A stretch of 43,068 bases of DNA from Silicimonas sp. (GTDB lineage Bacteria; Pseudomonadota; Alphaproteobacteria; Rhodobacterales; Rhodobacteraceae): contig JAJEAC010000068.1 in assembly GCA_022824315.1 (NCBI GenBank), forward strand, positions 1-43,068. The letters run 5' to 3'. Within the stretch, counting starts at the first letter, position 1, and each line of letters begins with the position of its first letter. The position numbers were made by a program, and so were the translations under genes. Below are positions 24,611-33,459 of this stretch, in pieces. Below the pieces are notes generated by a model. The model searched no databases and had not been told where the DNA came from. It saw only the letters and a program-made list of their open reading frames with translations.

Positions 24611-26617
24611 TCAATCCGCATTGAGATCTTCCAGCGAGATATGGCAGCGAATGGCATGCCCGGCTTCAGGGCTTTGCCATGGCGGCGCGTCCGTGTCACA
24701 GATCGCGCCGAGTCTTCTGGGGCATCTGCGTTGGAATGGACATCCGCGCTCAGGAGGCGCACGCTCGACAACATCATCTGCGGCGAGTGTCGGTGCGGCG
24801 TCAGGATCTGGTTCCAGAACCGCTCCAAGCAAGACCTTCGTATAGGGGTGCGACTCTCCGCCGAAGACCTGATGGGTTTGACCGATTTCGCACAGTCTTC
24901 CCTGATAGAGAACGGCCACCCGATCAGACAAGGCCCGAACGACCGCAAGATCGTGGCTGACGAAAATGTAGGTCGTGCCCTGCGTCTTCTTGAGGTCGTT
25001 CAGCAGGTCCAGAACCGCGGCCTGCACCGAGACGTCAAGAGCCGAGGTCACCTCGTCGCATAGCACGATCTCGGGACCGGCGGCGAAGGCGCGGGCGATG
25101 GCGACGCGTTGCTTTTCGCCTCCGGACAATTGGCTCGGCAACCGGCCCAAGTAGTGCGCGCCAAGGCGTACGCGCTCGAGGATTTCCGCGCTGCGGGCAC
25201 GCAGCTTGTCCCCCGACAGGCCGAAATAGAGCTTCAGCGGTTGCTCAAGGATGTCTGCAACGGTGTGGCGCGGGTTGAGGCTGTCGTCAGGGTTCTGAAA
25301 GATCAGCTGGATCTGCCGCAACTGCCCGGGGTCGCGATGTTCGACCGTGCGCGGCAGGGGCCGGTCGCCCGCGGTGACGGTGCCTCCGGCGGGCGGCAGA
25401 AGCCCGGCGATTGTCTTGAGGATCGTCGACTTCCCCGAGCCGCTTTCGCCGACCAGTCCAAGCGTTTCGCCTTTGCCGATCGAGATCGAGATGTCGTCGA
25501 CCGTTGGCGGAACTGCGGCGCCTCGCCCCAGCAACTGGTCCAGCAGCCGGGGTTTGGCATAGCTGATCGACAGGTCATCAAGATCCAGCATCGTGCCGCC
25601 GCCAGCATACCGTACCGGCGCGGCCCCAATGGTCTGTCCTTGTTGACGACCTGCTTCCTCGGCGAAGAAACAGCGAACTGTTCCGCCAATTTCGGACGGC
25701 GCGAGCTGCGGGCGGGTTGTGCGGCATCGATCCTGGACAAGAGCGCAGCGGTCGGCAAAGGCGCAGCCCGCGCCCGCATCTCCCGGCGCGGGCGGGCGAC
25801 CGTCAAGGGCAATCGGAAGCGCGGTGTCATCCAGTTTGGGGATCGAGGCAAGTAGGCCTTGGGCGTAGGGGTGCGTCGGGGACTTCAGTACGTGCCGAGT
25901 CGTTCCTTCCAGCACAATCTCGCCTGCATACATGACCACCACGCGGGTGCAGACGCGCGCGATGGCGCCCAGGTTATGGCTGACATAGACCATTGCCATT
26001 CCACGCTCGGCGGCGATGTCGCGGAGAAGCTCAAGGATATGCGCCTGCGTCGTCACGTCGAGGCCGGTGGTGGGTTCGTCGAGCAGAAGCGCCTCGGGTT
26101 CGCCGGCGAGTGCCATGGCGATGGCGACGCGCTGTTGCTGACCGCCACTCAATTCATGTGGGAATCGTGCGACTATGGCTTCGGGGTCTGGCAGGCGTAC
26201 GTGCCCCAGGAGTTCGATTACCTTTGCGGCGTGCTGGTCTGCGGGAAGCGCTGAATGCAACCGCAAGGCCTCGCGAAGCTGTGCGCCGATGCGCAGTGTC
26301 GGGGTCAGGGATTGTCCCGAGTTCTGCGGGATCAGCGCCAGCTGCCCGCCGCGGATGCGTTCCAGTTCCTGTCGGGACCGGGCGAACATGTCGGTGTCGT
26401 TGAACGCGGCACTGCCGTTCAAGAGTCGCAATCCGCGCTTCAAGTACCCCATGGCCGCCAACGCCAGCGTTGACTTCCCCGATCCGCTTTCGCCGACAAG
26501 GCCCACGCATTCGCCGGGGGCAACGGCCAGATCGATGTTGCGCAGAACCTCGCGGGTTCGGCCATCGCGTCCGACAAAGCCCACCGAGATGTCGCGAATG
26601 TCGATAAGGGCGCTCAT
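24611..26617 (-). CDS. Dual ATPase of a peptide/nickel-type ABC importer (DppD-DppF fusion)
   Basis: A 668-residue protein holding two complete ABC ATPases in tandem. The first has Walker A GESGSGKST, signature ELSGGQQQRVAIA, Walker B EALLLDEPTTGLD; the second has GESGSGKST, QLSGGEKQRVAIA and IVLCDEVTSALD. Each half ends with the oligopeptide-type C-terminal Cys-rich extension (CAFADRCALVQDRC and CPFQRRCPRRLGAIC). Fused DppD/DppF ATPases like this are common in alphaproteobacterial dipeptide or nickel/peptide transporters. ATG at 26617 overlaps the end of the permease gene upstream by four bases. It is the last gene of a four-gene minus-strand operon. Confidence 0.92.
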   Translation of the reverse strand: MSALIDIRDISVGFVGRDGRTREVLRNIDLAVAPGECVGLVGESGSGKSTLALAAMGYLKRGLRLLNGSAAFNDTDMFARSRQELERIRGGQLALIPQNSGQSLTPTLRIGAQLREALRLHSALPADQHAAKVIELLGHVRLPDPEAIVARFPHELSGGQQQRVAIAMALAGEPEALLLDEPTTGLDVTTQAHILELLRDIAAERGMAMVYVSHNLGAIARVCTRVVVMYAGEIVLEGTTRHVLKSPTHPYAQGLLASIPKLDDTALPIALDGRPPAPGDAGAGCAFADRCALVQDRCRTTRPQLAPSEIGGTVRCFFAEEAGRQQGQTIGAAPVRYAGGGTMLDLDDLSISYAKPRLLDQLLGRGAAVPPTVDDISISIGKGETLGLVGESGSGKSTILKTIAGLLPPAGGTVTAGDRPLPRTVEHRDPGQLRQIQLIFQNPDDSLNPRHTVADILEQPLKLYFGLSGDKLRARSAEILERVRLGAHYLGRLPSQLSGGEKQRVAIARAFAAGPEIVLCDEVTSALDVSVQAAVLDLLNDLKKTQGTTYIFVSHDLAVVRALSDRVAVLYQGRLCEIGQTHQVFGGESHPYTKVLLGAVLEPDPDAAPTLAADDVVERAPPERGCPFQRRCPRRLGAICDTDAPPWQSPEAGHAIRCHISLEDLNAD

Positions 26618-27504
26618 ACCGGCGCTTTCTGGGCACGATCGATGCCAAGGGCCTTTGCGAGGGCGTCTGCCGTCAGGTTGATGCCGATGATCAGTGACGA
26701 CAGCGCGATGACCGGCCCCAACACGCCCCAGGGCGCGAAAGACATGAAGCCGCGTGCGTCGGCGATCATGAGGCCCCAGTCGGGTGTTGGTGGCGAGACG
26801 CCAAAGCCGAGGAATGACAGGGACGAGAAGGCCAGTAGCATCCATGACCACCGCATCGCGCCCTCGACCATCAGCGTGTCCAGGACGTTGGGCAACAGTT
26901 CGCGACGAATGACCGTGATGCGTCCGTGGCCCCGCGCACGCGCTGCCGAAACGAAATCACGTGCGACCACGTCGTGGGTGGCGGCGCGGGCGATGCGGAT
27001 GACGGGAATGCCGTAGAAGAATGCGAGCGTTGGGATCAGCACCTCGATGCCGGTGCCGAAGGTCACGATCAGGACCAGCATCTTGAGGATCCAGGGCAGC
27101 GACAGGAAGGCATCAACCACGCGCATGAGAACTTCGTCCAGGCGTCCGCCGACCAGGCCGAAAAAGATGCCCAGGAGGCCGCCCCAAATGACCGCTATGG
27201 GTGTTGCGATGCCGGTGACCAGAAGGGCCTCGCGCCCGCCCAGCAGCACGCGCGTCAGAACGTCTCGGCCCAAGTGATCGGTGCCGAGCCAATGCGCGCC
27301 GCTCGGGCCCTTCAGCATCAAGAGGCTGTCCATCGCCTTGTAGTCATAGGGAACGATCCAGGGGCTGATGATTGCAAGGATCAGGTGGAATGCCACCAGC
27401 GTCAGCCCGATGGCGCCGGAGGGTCGGGCCATCACGTCACGCAAGACGCCCAAGGCGCGCTGCAGGCGCGTGTTCTCGGCGGGAGTTGCGGCGATCTCGG
27501 TCAT
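26614..27504 (-). CDS. ABC importer permease, DppC/OppC type
   Basis: A 296-residue integral membrane permease. A short cytoplasmic N-terminus is followed by a span, the family motif GTDHLGRDVLTRVLLGGR, and several more spans. The coupling-helix region RAATHDVVARDFVSAARARG (an EAA-like loop) and the SSLSFLGFGVSPPTPDWGLMI segment define DppC/OppC permeases. It overlaps the neighbouring permease and ATPase genes by four bases on each side, so the operon order is binding protein, DppB-like, DppC-like, dual ATPase. Confidence 0.92.
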   Translation of the reverse strand: MTEIAATPAENTRLQRALGVLRDVMARPSGAIGLTLVAFHLILAIISPWIVPYDYKAMDSLLMLKGPSGAHWLGTDHLGRDVLTRVLLGGREALLVTGIATPIAVIWGGLLGIFFGLVGGRLDEVLMRVVDAFLSLPWILKMLVLIVTFGTGIEVLIPTLAFFYGIPVIRIARAATHDVVARDFVSAARARGHGRITVIRRELLPNVLDTLMVEGAMRWSWMLLAFSSLSFLGFGVSPPTPDWGLMIADARGFMSFAPWGVLGPVIALSSLIIGINLTADALAKALGIDRAQKAPV

Positions 27505-28460
27505 GAGCCCCTTAACGCGTGGGTGCGCAGGCGCGGGTTCAGAACCATGGTCATCAGGTCGGCGGTCAGGTTAACGCCGACATAGACGGTCGCAACGATC
27601 AGGGCGATGGCTTGCACCACCGGAAGGTCGCGGTCCGAAATTGCGTCGATCATCATGCGTCCGAGGCCCGGGTAGTTGAACACAACCTCGATCACCACGA
27701 CGCCGCCCAGAAGCCAGGCGATGGTCAGCGCCACCACGTTGATTGCCGGCAAGAGGGCATTTGGCAGCGCATGGCGGAACACGATGTGCCAGTAGGGGAC
27801 GCCTTTCAGAATGGCCATCTGGACGTAGTCACCCACCATGACTTCGATCACGCTGGAACGCACCATGCGCAGGATGTGTGCCGTCATCACCATGCCCAAC
27901 ACGATCACCGGCAAGACGATTTCGGGAAAGAACTCGGAAACCGGTGCGCCCGCTGAGGTCAGCACGATCCCCGGCAGCCATCCAAGCCAGACGGAAAAGA
28001 CAAGGATCAGCACCGTGGCGGAGACGAATTCGGGAATGGTCATGGCGAAGACGGCGGTGGTCGAGAAGACCAGGTCGACCGGCTTGTCGCGTCGAAGGCC
28101 GGTGACCACCCCAAGGAAAATTGCCGTCGGGACCCCTACGGCCAAGGCACAGACCGCCAACAGCAAGGAGTTCCGCAGCCGGTTGCCGACCAGCTCCGAG
28201 ATGCTTTTCTGCCCGTTGGCGGACACTCCGAGATCGCCGCGCAGGGCGCCTGAGGCCCAGTCGAAATACCGCTCTGCCGCGGATCGGTTCAACCCTTGCG
28301 CTTCGCGGCAATTCTCCAGCAGCTTTCCCTGCGCCTCGCGCTCCAGGAAAGCCGTGCAGGCATCACCCGGAAGGACTTCGACGCCAGCGAAGATGATGAC
28401 CGAGACGATCCAGACCGTGATTGCGCCTAGAAAGAGCCGGCGCATCAACATTCGCAACAC
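27501..28460 (-). CDS. ABC importer permease, DppB/OppB type
   Basis: A 319-residue permease that starts RRLFLGAITVWIVSVIIFAG, the typical first span of DppB/OppB. It has a periplasmic loop with two cysteines (GDACTAF...LENC), then GDLGVSANGQKSISELVGNR, the cytoplasmic VRSSVIEVMVGDYVQMAILK coupling loop, and LGGVVVIEVVFNYPGLGRMM. It pairs with the DppC-like permease to form the channel. A strong hairpin lies between it and the binding-protein gene, which is expected to lower its expression relative to that gene. Confidence 0.92.
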   Translation of the reverse strand: MLRMLMRRLFLGAITVWIVSVIIFAGVEVLPGDACTAFLEREAQGKLLENCREAQGLNRSAAERYFDWASGALRGDLGVSANGQKSISELVGNRLRNSLLLAVCALAVGVPTAIFLGVVTGLRRDKPVDLVFSTTAVFAMTIPEFVSATVLILVFSVWLGWLPGIVLTSAGAPVSEFFPEIVLPVIVLGMVMTAHILRMVRSSVIEVMVGDYVQMAILKGVPYWHIVFRHALPNALLPAINVVALTIAWLLGGVVVIEVVFNYPGLGRMMIDAISDRDLPVVQAIALIVATVYVGVNLTADLMTMVLNPRLRTHALRGS

Positions 28461-28491
28461 GAAACAGCTCTAGCTTGAAGGATTTCCGAAA

Positions 28492-28518
28492 GGCCGGGGC
28501 ACGTGGCGTGCCCCGGCC
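28492..28518 (-). terminator. Hairpin between binding protein and permease (partial terminator)
   Basis: A perfect 12-base-pair stem (GGCCGGGGCACG paired with CGTGCCCCGGCC) with a three-base loop, followed on the minus strand by TTTCGG. It sits in the 73-base gap just after the binding-protein stop. Such hairpins are common after binding-protein genes, where they stabilise the upstream mRNA and let only part of the transcription continue. Confidence 0.7.
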
Positions 28519-28533
28519 GGGTTCATGCGTCGA

Positions 28534-30018
28534 TCATTCGGCAACGGTGATCTTGTACCAGCGCACCGCGTCGTTCTTGACTTCGTCAAGGTCGCTTACC
28601 CGCGACGAGACCCCGACCAAGCGCGTGACGTGATACGGGATCAGCGTGCCTGCGTTCTCCCAAAGATACTCTTGCGCGGCCACGTAGAGCGCCTTGCGCT
28701 TTTCGAAGTCCAGCTCGCGGCGGGCGTCGGCAAGCATTGCGTCGAAGGCTTCGTCCTTGAAGTAGCTTTCGTTCCACTTGGCGGACGAGAGGTAGATTTC
28801 GTGAAGGGCCTGATCTGCCGGACGTTCGTTCCAGCGCGTGGCGGCGACGTCCTTCTTCATCCACACCTCGGACCAGAAGCCGTCTGACGGTGCCTGTACG
28901 ACGTTGACCTTGATCCCTGCCGCTGCCGCCTGTTCCTGGTAGGCGACCGCCAGCGTCGGCCAGGTCGGTTCCAGCGTGGCAACGTGAACGTCCACTTCGA
29001 TCCCGTCGGGATAGCCCGCCTCGGCCAGCAGCGACTTGGCCATCTCGATGTCCTGCGGACACTCGATGTCGGCACGGTATTGGTCGTTCGGTTCGACCGG
29101 CGTATCGCAGGCCACCACGCCCTGACCGCCAAGGATGAGGTCCACAAGCTCTTGCCGATCGGCCGCCAGGCGCACGGCTTTACGGACGCGCAGATCGCTG
29201 AAGGGCTCGACATCGGTGCGGAACACCAGACCGCGCCAGTTGCCCGTCGGGATCTCCTGCAGCATGAAATCGCTTGACCCGGACAGCATCGGCGCCTGCT
29301 GCGCCGTTATCCCGCGCTCCATGTCAATCTGACCGCCAAGCAGCGCCTGCAAACGTGCCTGGCCGTCGGGAATGCCAATGACCTCCATGCGCGCGACGCC
29401 GGGAGCGCCCTCCCAGTAGTCCATGTTGGCCACCAGGACTGTGGTACCCTCGGCATCGAAGCTCTCAACCTTGAAGGGGCCAGTGCCGATGCCCGTGGTG
29501 GCGATGCCGTCGCCCGAACCTTCGGGGATCATCCGCAACCGATAGTCCATCAGTTGCAACGGCATATCGGCAAAGGGCGTATCCAGGGTGATCCGGACGT
29601 TCATGTCGTCCAGAGCTTCGACGGAGGTGATCATCTTGACGGCCGAGCGCGCAGGGCTGTCGCTTTCGGGATCGAGCACGCGGTTCAGCGAGTAGACCAC
29701 GTCAGCTGCATCAAAGTTCGAGCCGTCGTGGAAGTTCACGCCATCGCGCAGATGGAAAGTCCAGACCGTGGCGTCTTCATTGGCTTCCCAGCTCGTTGCG
29801 AGATCGGCCTCGGGCTTGCCGTCAAGACCGGGACGCACCAGCCGGTTCATGATCTTCTCGGTGATCTGGAACACGCGGCCCTTGGAGATCGGATCAAGGC
29901 TCGAAGCGGTGCCAAATCCATATTCGTGGGCCTGTCGAAACGTGCCCGTCGGCTCGGCCAATGCCGGCGAGCTGGCAAACGCAATGGCCAATGCGGTTAG
30001 GCTCAAGGTCTTTTTCAT
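28534..30018 (-). CDS. ABC importer substrate-binding protein (SBP family 5)
   Basis: A 494-residue periplasmic protein with a cleavable signal peptide (MKKTLSLTALAIAFASSPALA). The fold markers of SBP_bac_5 are visible: DPISKGRVFQITEKIMNRLV, ATSWEANEDATVWTFHLRDG, VNFHDGSNFDAADVVYSLNR and TGIGTGPFKVESF. These proteins bind peptides, nickel chelates or other amphipathic solutes; the ligand cannot be told here. ATG 30018 has GGAAG close upstream. It is first in the operon and divergent from a peptidase E gene, which suggests peptides or a peptide-like compound. Confidence 0.9.
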   Translation of the reverse strand: MKKTLSLTALAIAFASSPALAEPTGTFRQAHEYGFGTASSLDPISKGRVFQITEKIMNRLVRPGLDGKPEADLATSWEANEDATVWTFHLRDGVNFHDGSNFDAADVVYSLNRVLDPESDSPARSAVKMITSVEALDDMNVRITLDTPFADMPLQLMDYRLRMIPEGSGDGIATTGIGTGPFKVESFDAEGTTVLVANMDYWEGAPGVARMEVIGIPDGQARLQALLGGQIDMERGITAQQAPMLSGSSDFMLQEIPTGNWRGLVFRTDVEPFSDLRVRKAVRLAADRQELVDLILGGQGVVACDTPVEPNDQYRADIECPQDIEMAKSLLAEAGYPDGIEVDVHVATLEPTWPTLAVAYQEQAAAAGIKVNVVQAPSDGFWSEVWMKKDVAATRWNERPADQALHEIYLSSAKWNESYFKDEAFDAMLADARRELDFEKRKALYVAAQEYLWENAGTLIPYHVTRLVGVSSRVSDLDEVKNDAVRWYKITVAE

Positions 30019-30270
30019 TCGGACTTCCTTCCAGGATGCAGTTGGTGTTCGATTTCCAGCGTGCTGACGCTGCAAAAGGCTCGGTTGCGGGGCAACTTTG
30101 GACAAGCGACAATTGTTGGACCGATGCATGAAGAAATGTTGATCCATAAGTGGGAATCGGATCTTGATTCGGAGTTTCCGGGCACACGAGAGTTTGGACA
30201 AATAGAGAAATTTGCCGAACCTATTCACTTAGTCTATGTTGCCGCCTTGGCGGCGACGAACGGATGACGC
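30019..30270. promoter_or_regulatory. Divergent control region of the ABC operon and peptidase E
   Basis: These 252 bases must hold promoters for both directions. Seen directly: the 9-mer TTTGGACAA occurs twice in direct orientation (30097-30105 and 30193-30201) with a related GTTGGACC at 30115. A short GC hairpin (GTTGCCGCC-TT-GGCGGCGAC, about 30238-30257) sits just before the peptidase start. The repeats could be regulator sites, perhaps for the nearby LysR protein; that is inference. Confidence 0.4.
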
Positions 30271-30942
30271 ATGCCCTCGACGACACTCATCGCCATCGGC
30301 GGCGGCGGCGCCACGCACGGGACACATCCCGAATTGGACCGGCTCTGCATCGAGTACACCGCCTCGCGGCGACGCATTGGCTACATCGGCACGGCCAGCG
30401 GGGACGATCTGGAGAAGCACCGGAGATTTTGCGACGGGTTCAGACCCTTCGCCGGGACTCTCTCGCGGCTTTCCCCGGAGGCCGATCAGGATCAGGTCCG
30501 AATTTGGGCCGAAGACCTTGACCTGATCTATGTTGGCGGCGGAAACCCGACACGTCTGGTTGATCGCTGGACATCCACGGGCATAGGGACAGTGCTTGTT
30601 GAGGCGTTCCGGCGCGGCGTTACGCTTGCGGGGGTCAGCGCCGGGGCCATGTGTTGGTTCGAGAGCTTTCTGTGGCGCTCGGGCGATGATGGATTGCAGA
30701 AGGGCGAAGGGCTTGGAATCGTGAGGGGCTCGATGACCCCGCACAGCCTGACCGAACCCGATCGAAGGGCGCATATGCATGGTCTTGTGGCCAGGGGGGT
30801 TGTGCCCGATGGCTATGCCGTGGACGACGGGGCAGCACTCGTCTTGCGCGAGGGTGACCCGGTGCGGTCCTGTCCGCCCGAAGGACCACCATTCGTCTAT
30901 CGCATCGGCCGGACGGACGGCGAGTCTGCCTTAAACCCCTGA
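30271..30942 (+). CDS. Peptidase E-like serine peptidase (family S51)
   Basis: A 223-residue protein with the S51 peptidase E/cyanophycinase fold. The nucleophile elbow GVSAGAMCWF places the catalytic serine at residue 123. The YVGGGNPTRLVDRW motif and MTPHSLTEPDRRAHMHGLV (likely the histidine region) follow the family pattern. Peptidase E cleaves dipeptides with N-terminal aspartate in the cytoplasm. Divergent pairing with a peptide-type ABC importer suggests import followed by hydrolysis of Asp-X or related compounds. The gene converges on the LysR gene, with the two 3' ends overlapping by 12 bases. Confidence 0.85.
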   Translation: MPSTTLIAIGGGGATHGTHPELDRLCIEYTASRRRIGYIGTASGDDLEKHRRFCDGFRPFAGTLSRLSPEADQDQVRIWAEDLDLIYVGGGNPTRLVDRWTSTGIGTVLVEAFRRGVTLAGVSAGAMCWFESFLWRSGDDGLQKGEGLGIVRGSMTPHSLTEPDRRAHMHGLVARGVVPDGYAVDDGAALVLREGDPVRSCPPEGPPFVYRIGRTDGESALNP

Positions 30943-31818
30943 ACCCGCCTCTTTCACCATCCAGCGAAAAACGTCGTCTATTTCGCGCCGTTGCCGCGAC
31001 GCGGGGCGGGTCAGCAAGTAAAATGATCGGGTCGGCGAGAGGTCGAGGTTGAAGGGCTTGAGCAGGCGCCCGGCCTTCACATCAGCCTGGCAGAAGGGAA
31101 ATATGCCCAGGACCATGCCCTGGCCGTCAATCGCCGCCTGAATGACCACGTTGGTGTCGACGATGGTCGCCTTGTCCGTCAGGGGCAGCCGCTCGCACCC
31201 CGCGACCTTCAGCCATTCCATCCACTCGCTGCGATCCTGTTGATGGATGATCGGAAACTCCGCGACATCCTCCGGCGCATTGGGCAATCCCTTCTGGCGC
31301 GCCAGGTCGGGGCTGAGGACCGGAGAATAGACGATGTCGAGAAGCCTGGTCGCATCAAGGCCGGACCAGGTGCCAACGCCCCAATCCACGGCGATGTCGC
31401 ACGTCATGAGGATGGCGTCGGTGATCCGCGGGGAGTTGTGCAGTTCGAGGTCAATTCCCGGCAGGTCGTCGCGGAATCGGCCCAGCCGAGGGATCATCCA
31501 GCGCGAAGCAAAGATCGGGCCTACGGCCAGAGATACCGACTTCCGCGGCGATCTGACATGGGTTTCCACTTCGGCCCGTATGCTCTCCAGCGACTTGGTC
31601 AGGACCTTCGACAAGGACCGTCCCGCATCGGTCAGGACCACCGCGCGGGTCTTCCGGATGAACAGCTTGCAGCCCAAGTCACGCTCAAGTCGCCTTATCT
31701 GATTGCTGACGGTGGTGGCGCTGACGCGAAGCTCTTCGGCTGCGTGCTTGAAACTCAACTGTCGCGCGGCGGCTTCAAAGGTGCGCAAGGCGGCAAGAGG
31801 CAGGTTGCGCAAGTGCAT
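30931..31818 (-). CDS. LysR-family transcriptional regulator, GcvA-like
   Basis: A 295-residue LysR protein. The helix-turn-helix covers about residues 8-45 (LAALRTFEAAARQLSFKHAA, VSATTVSNQIRRLERDLGCK), and the C-terminal effector domain starts near VSLAVGPIFASRWMIPRL, a GcvA/AmpR-subgroup hallmark. ATG 31818 gives the standard N-terminus; ATG 31854 would add 12 residues. It is divergent from the MttB-family methyltransferase gene with only about 100 bases between them, so it probably controls that unit and possibly itself. It might also act on the peptidase/ABC genes. Confidence 0.9.
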   Translation of the reverse strand: MHLRNLPLAALRTFEAAARQLSFKHAAEELRVSATTVSNQIRRLERDLGCKLFIRKTRAVVLTDAGRSLSKVLTKSLESIRAEVETHVRSPRKSVSLAVGPIFASRWMIPRLGRFRDDLPGIDLELHNSPRITDAILMTCDIAVDWGVGTWSGLDATRLLDIVYSPVLSPDLARQKGLPNAPEDVAEFPIIHQQDRSEWMEWLKVAGCERLPLTDKATIVDTNVVIQAAIDGQGMVLGIFPFCQADVKAGRLLKPFNLDLSPTRSFYLLTRPASRQRREIDDVFRWMVKEAGSGV

Positions 31819-31929
31819 TTTTGACTCAGGAGCTATGGACCAAGATTTCTTCATCCATATTCGCCCGACAAGTCGCTTGTCCATCATTTCCTCCATGCCA
31901 GCATCACCCTCATGCCAACGGGCAGGATC

Positions 31930-33459
31930 ATGACCGGCAAACGCAAGAAGCGCTCCTGGACCCGAGCTGATGAAGCGGATACGGTCCGGATGCCCAATTT
32001 GGAAACCGTTGGCGGTCGGCTGAACATCCTTGGCGACGCCGACATGGCCCGCATTCACGAAGCTTCGCTGGCACTTCTGGGCGACTTCGGGATGAGTGAC
32101 GCGCCTCGTCCCGTCACCGACCTGGTGCGTGGTGCCGGCGGCTCGGTCACCGACGACGGGCGTCTCGCCTTTCCGCGCGACCTGGTCGAACGTGCACTGG
32201 TAGGCCTTCGGCGCGAGGTCACGTTGTTCGGGCGCAAGCCTGGTCACGACCTGAAGCTTGACTGTTCCTCGGTTCACGTCGGGTCGGGCGGTGCGGCGCC
32301 CATGATCCTGGATGCCGAAAGCAACAGTTATCGCGCGTCCACTTTGAGCGATCTCTATGACGCGGCCCGTCTGGTGGATGCCTTGCCCCATGTTCAGTTC
32401 TTCTCGCGCTCACTGGTGGCGCGCGACATCGGTGACGACCGATTGCTGGACATCAACACGTGCTTTGCCGCGCTGGCAGGTACCGCGAAGCATGTCTTTG
32501 TCAGCGCAAGCTCAGCGAACCATGTGCGGGACATCGCCAGCATGTGCCACCTTGCGGCAGGCTCGCTCGAAGCCTTTGTCGAGCGTCCGTTCCTGTCGCT
32601 CAACATAAATCACGTCGCCCCGCCCATGCGGTTTGCGTCCGAGGCGGCAGAAGTTCTGGTTGCCGCCGCAAGAGCCGGAATTCCCTGCATGGTCAACACG
32701 TTTGGCCAGCTGGGCGCCTCCAGTCCCGTGACCCTGGCGGGGTGCCTGGCACAGAGCAACGCCGAAACCTTGGCGGGGATGGTTGTTGCCTGGCTTGCCA
32801 ATCCCGAGGCCACGGCGATCTATGGTGCACGCCCCATGGTCACCGACTTGCGGTCCGGTGGCATGGCGGGCGGCAGCGGCGAACAGGCGGTTTTGACGGC
32901 GGCGGCATCCCAGATCGCGCGGCACTATGGCTTGCCCAATTCCACCATCGCGGGCGCCACGGACAGCAAGGCGGCTGATGCGCAGGCGGGCTACGAAAAG
33001 GCGCTTTCAGTCACGATGGCGGCCCATGCCGGAGCAAACCTGATCACACAGACGGCAGGCATGCAGGCCGGGCTGATGGCCGCCTCGATGGAGGCCTACG
33101 TGATTGACAACGACATGCTGGGTGCCATTCGGCGCAGCCTTGCGCCGATCGAGGTCGGTTCGGAGACGCTTTGCCCGGAGATGATCGCAGAGACCATTCG
33201 CACCGAAGGCCATTTCCTGGGGCACCCGCAGACTTATTGCCGGATGAGGTCGGATTTTCTCTATCCTGACCTGGCCGATCGCCGCTCGATCGAGGAATGG
33301 GAGTCCGCAGGAAAATCCGATATCCGCGACCAGGCGAAAGAGGTTGCGAAGACGCTTCTCGCAACGCATTTTCCCGGTGTTCTGGACGCGGCAGCCGAGA
33401 AAGCGCTGCGTCAGAGTTTCGATATCCGCCTGCCACGGTCAAGGACACGGCTCCAATGA
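31930..33459 (+). CDS. MttB-superfamily methyltransferase (non-pyrrolysine)
   Basis: A 509-residue protein of the trimethylamine methyltransferase (MttB) family. It shows an Arg/Lys-rich N-terminus, MPNLETVGGRLNILGDADMA, IHEASLALLGDFGM, then the TIM-barrel blocks and the C-terminal GHFLGHPQTYCRMRSDFLYP, characteristic of the family. True trimethylamine enzymes read an in-frame amber codon as pyrrolysine; this frame is uninterrupted, as in the MtgB-like group acting on glycine betaine or other quaternary amines. Family members pass a methyl group to a corrinoid protein, but no such protein or RamA-like activator is in this window. Start choice is uncertain: ATG 31930 has AGGA close by, while ATG 31912 adds six residues. 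The stop overlaps the next gene (ATGA). Confidence 0.85.
   Translation: MTGKRKKRSWTRADEADTVRMPNLETVGGRLNILGDADMARIHEASLALLGDFGMSDAPRPVTDLVRGAGGSVTDDGRLAFPRDLVERALVGLRREVTLFGRKPGHDLKLDCSSVHVGSGGAAPMILDAESNSYRASTLSDLYDAARLVDALPHVQFFSRSLVARDIGDDRLLDINTCFAALAGTAKHVFVSASSANHVRDIASMCHLAAGSLEAFVERPFLSLNINHVAPPMRFASEAAEVLVAAARAGIPCMVNTFGQLGASSPVTLAGCLAQSNAETLAGMVVAWLANPEATAIYGARPMVTDLRSGGMAGGSGEQAVLTAAASQIARHYGLPNSTIAGATDSKAADAQAGYEKALSVTMAAHAGANLITQTAGMQAGLMAASMEAYVIDNDMLGAIRRSLAPIEVGSETLCPEMIAETIRTEGHFLGHPQTYCRMRSDFLYPDLADRRSIEEWESAGKSDIRDQAKEVAKTLLATHFPGVLDAAAEKALRQSFDIRLPRSRTRLQ

Noticed and set aside
24433..24624. A 63-codon frame after the His-rich cbt gene, with two cysteines
   Set aside because: It runs into the 3' end of the ABC ATPase gene on the other strand and resembles nothing I know.
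31930..33459. A pyrrolysine-containing trimethylamine methyltransferase
   Set aside because: The frame runs to its normal family C-terminus without an in-frame amber codon.
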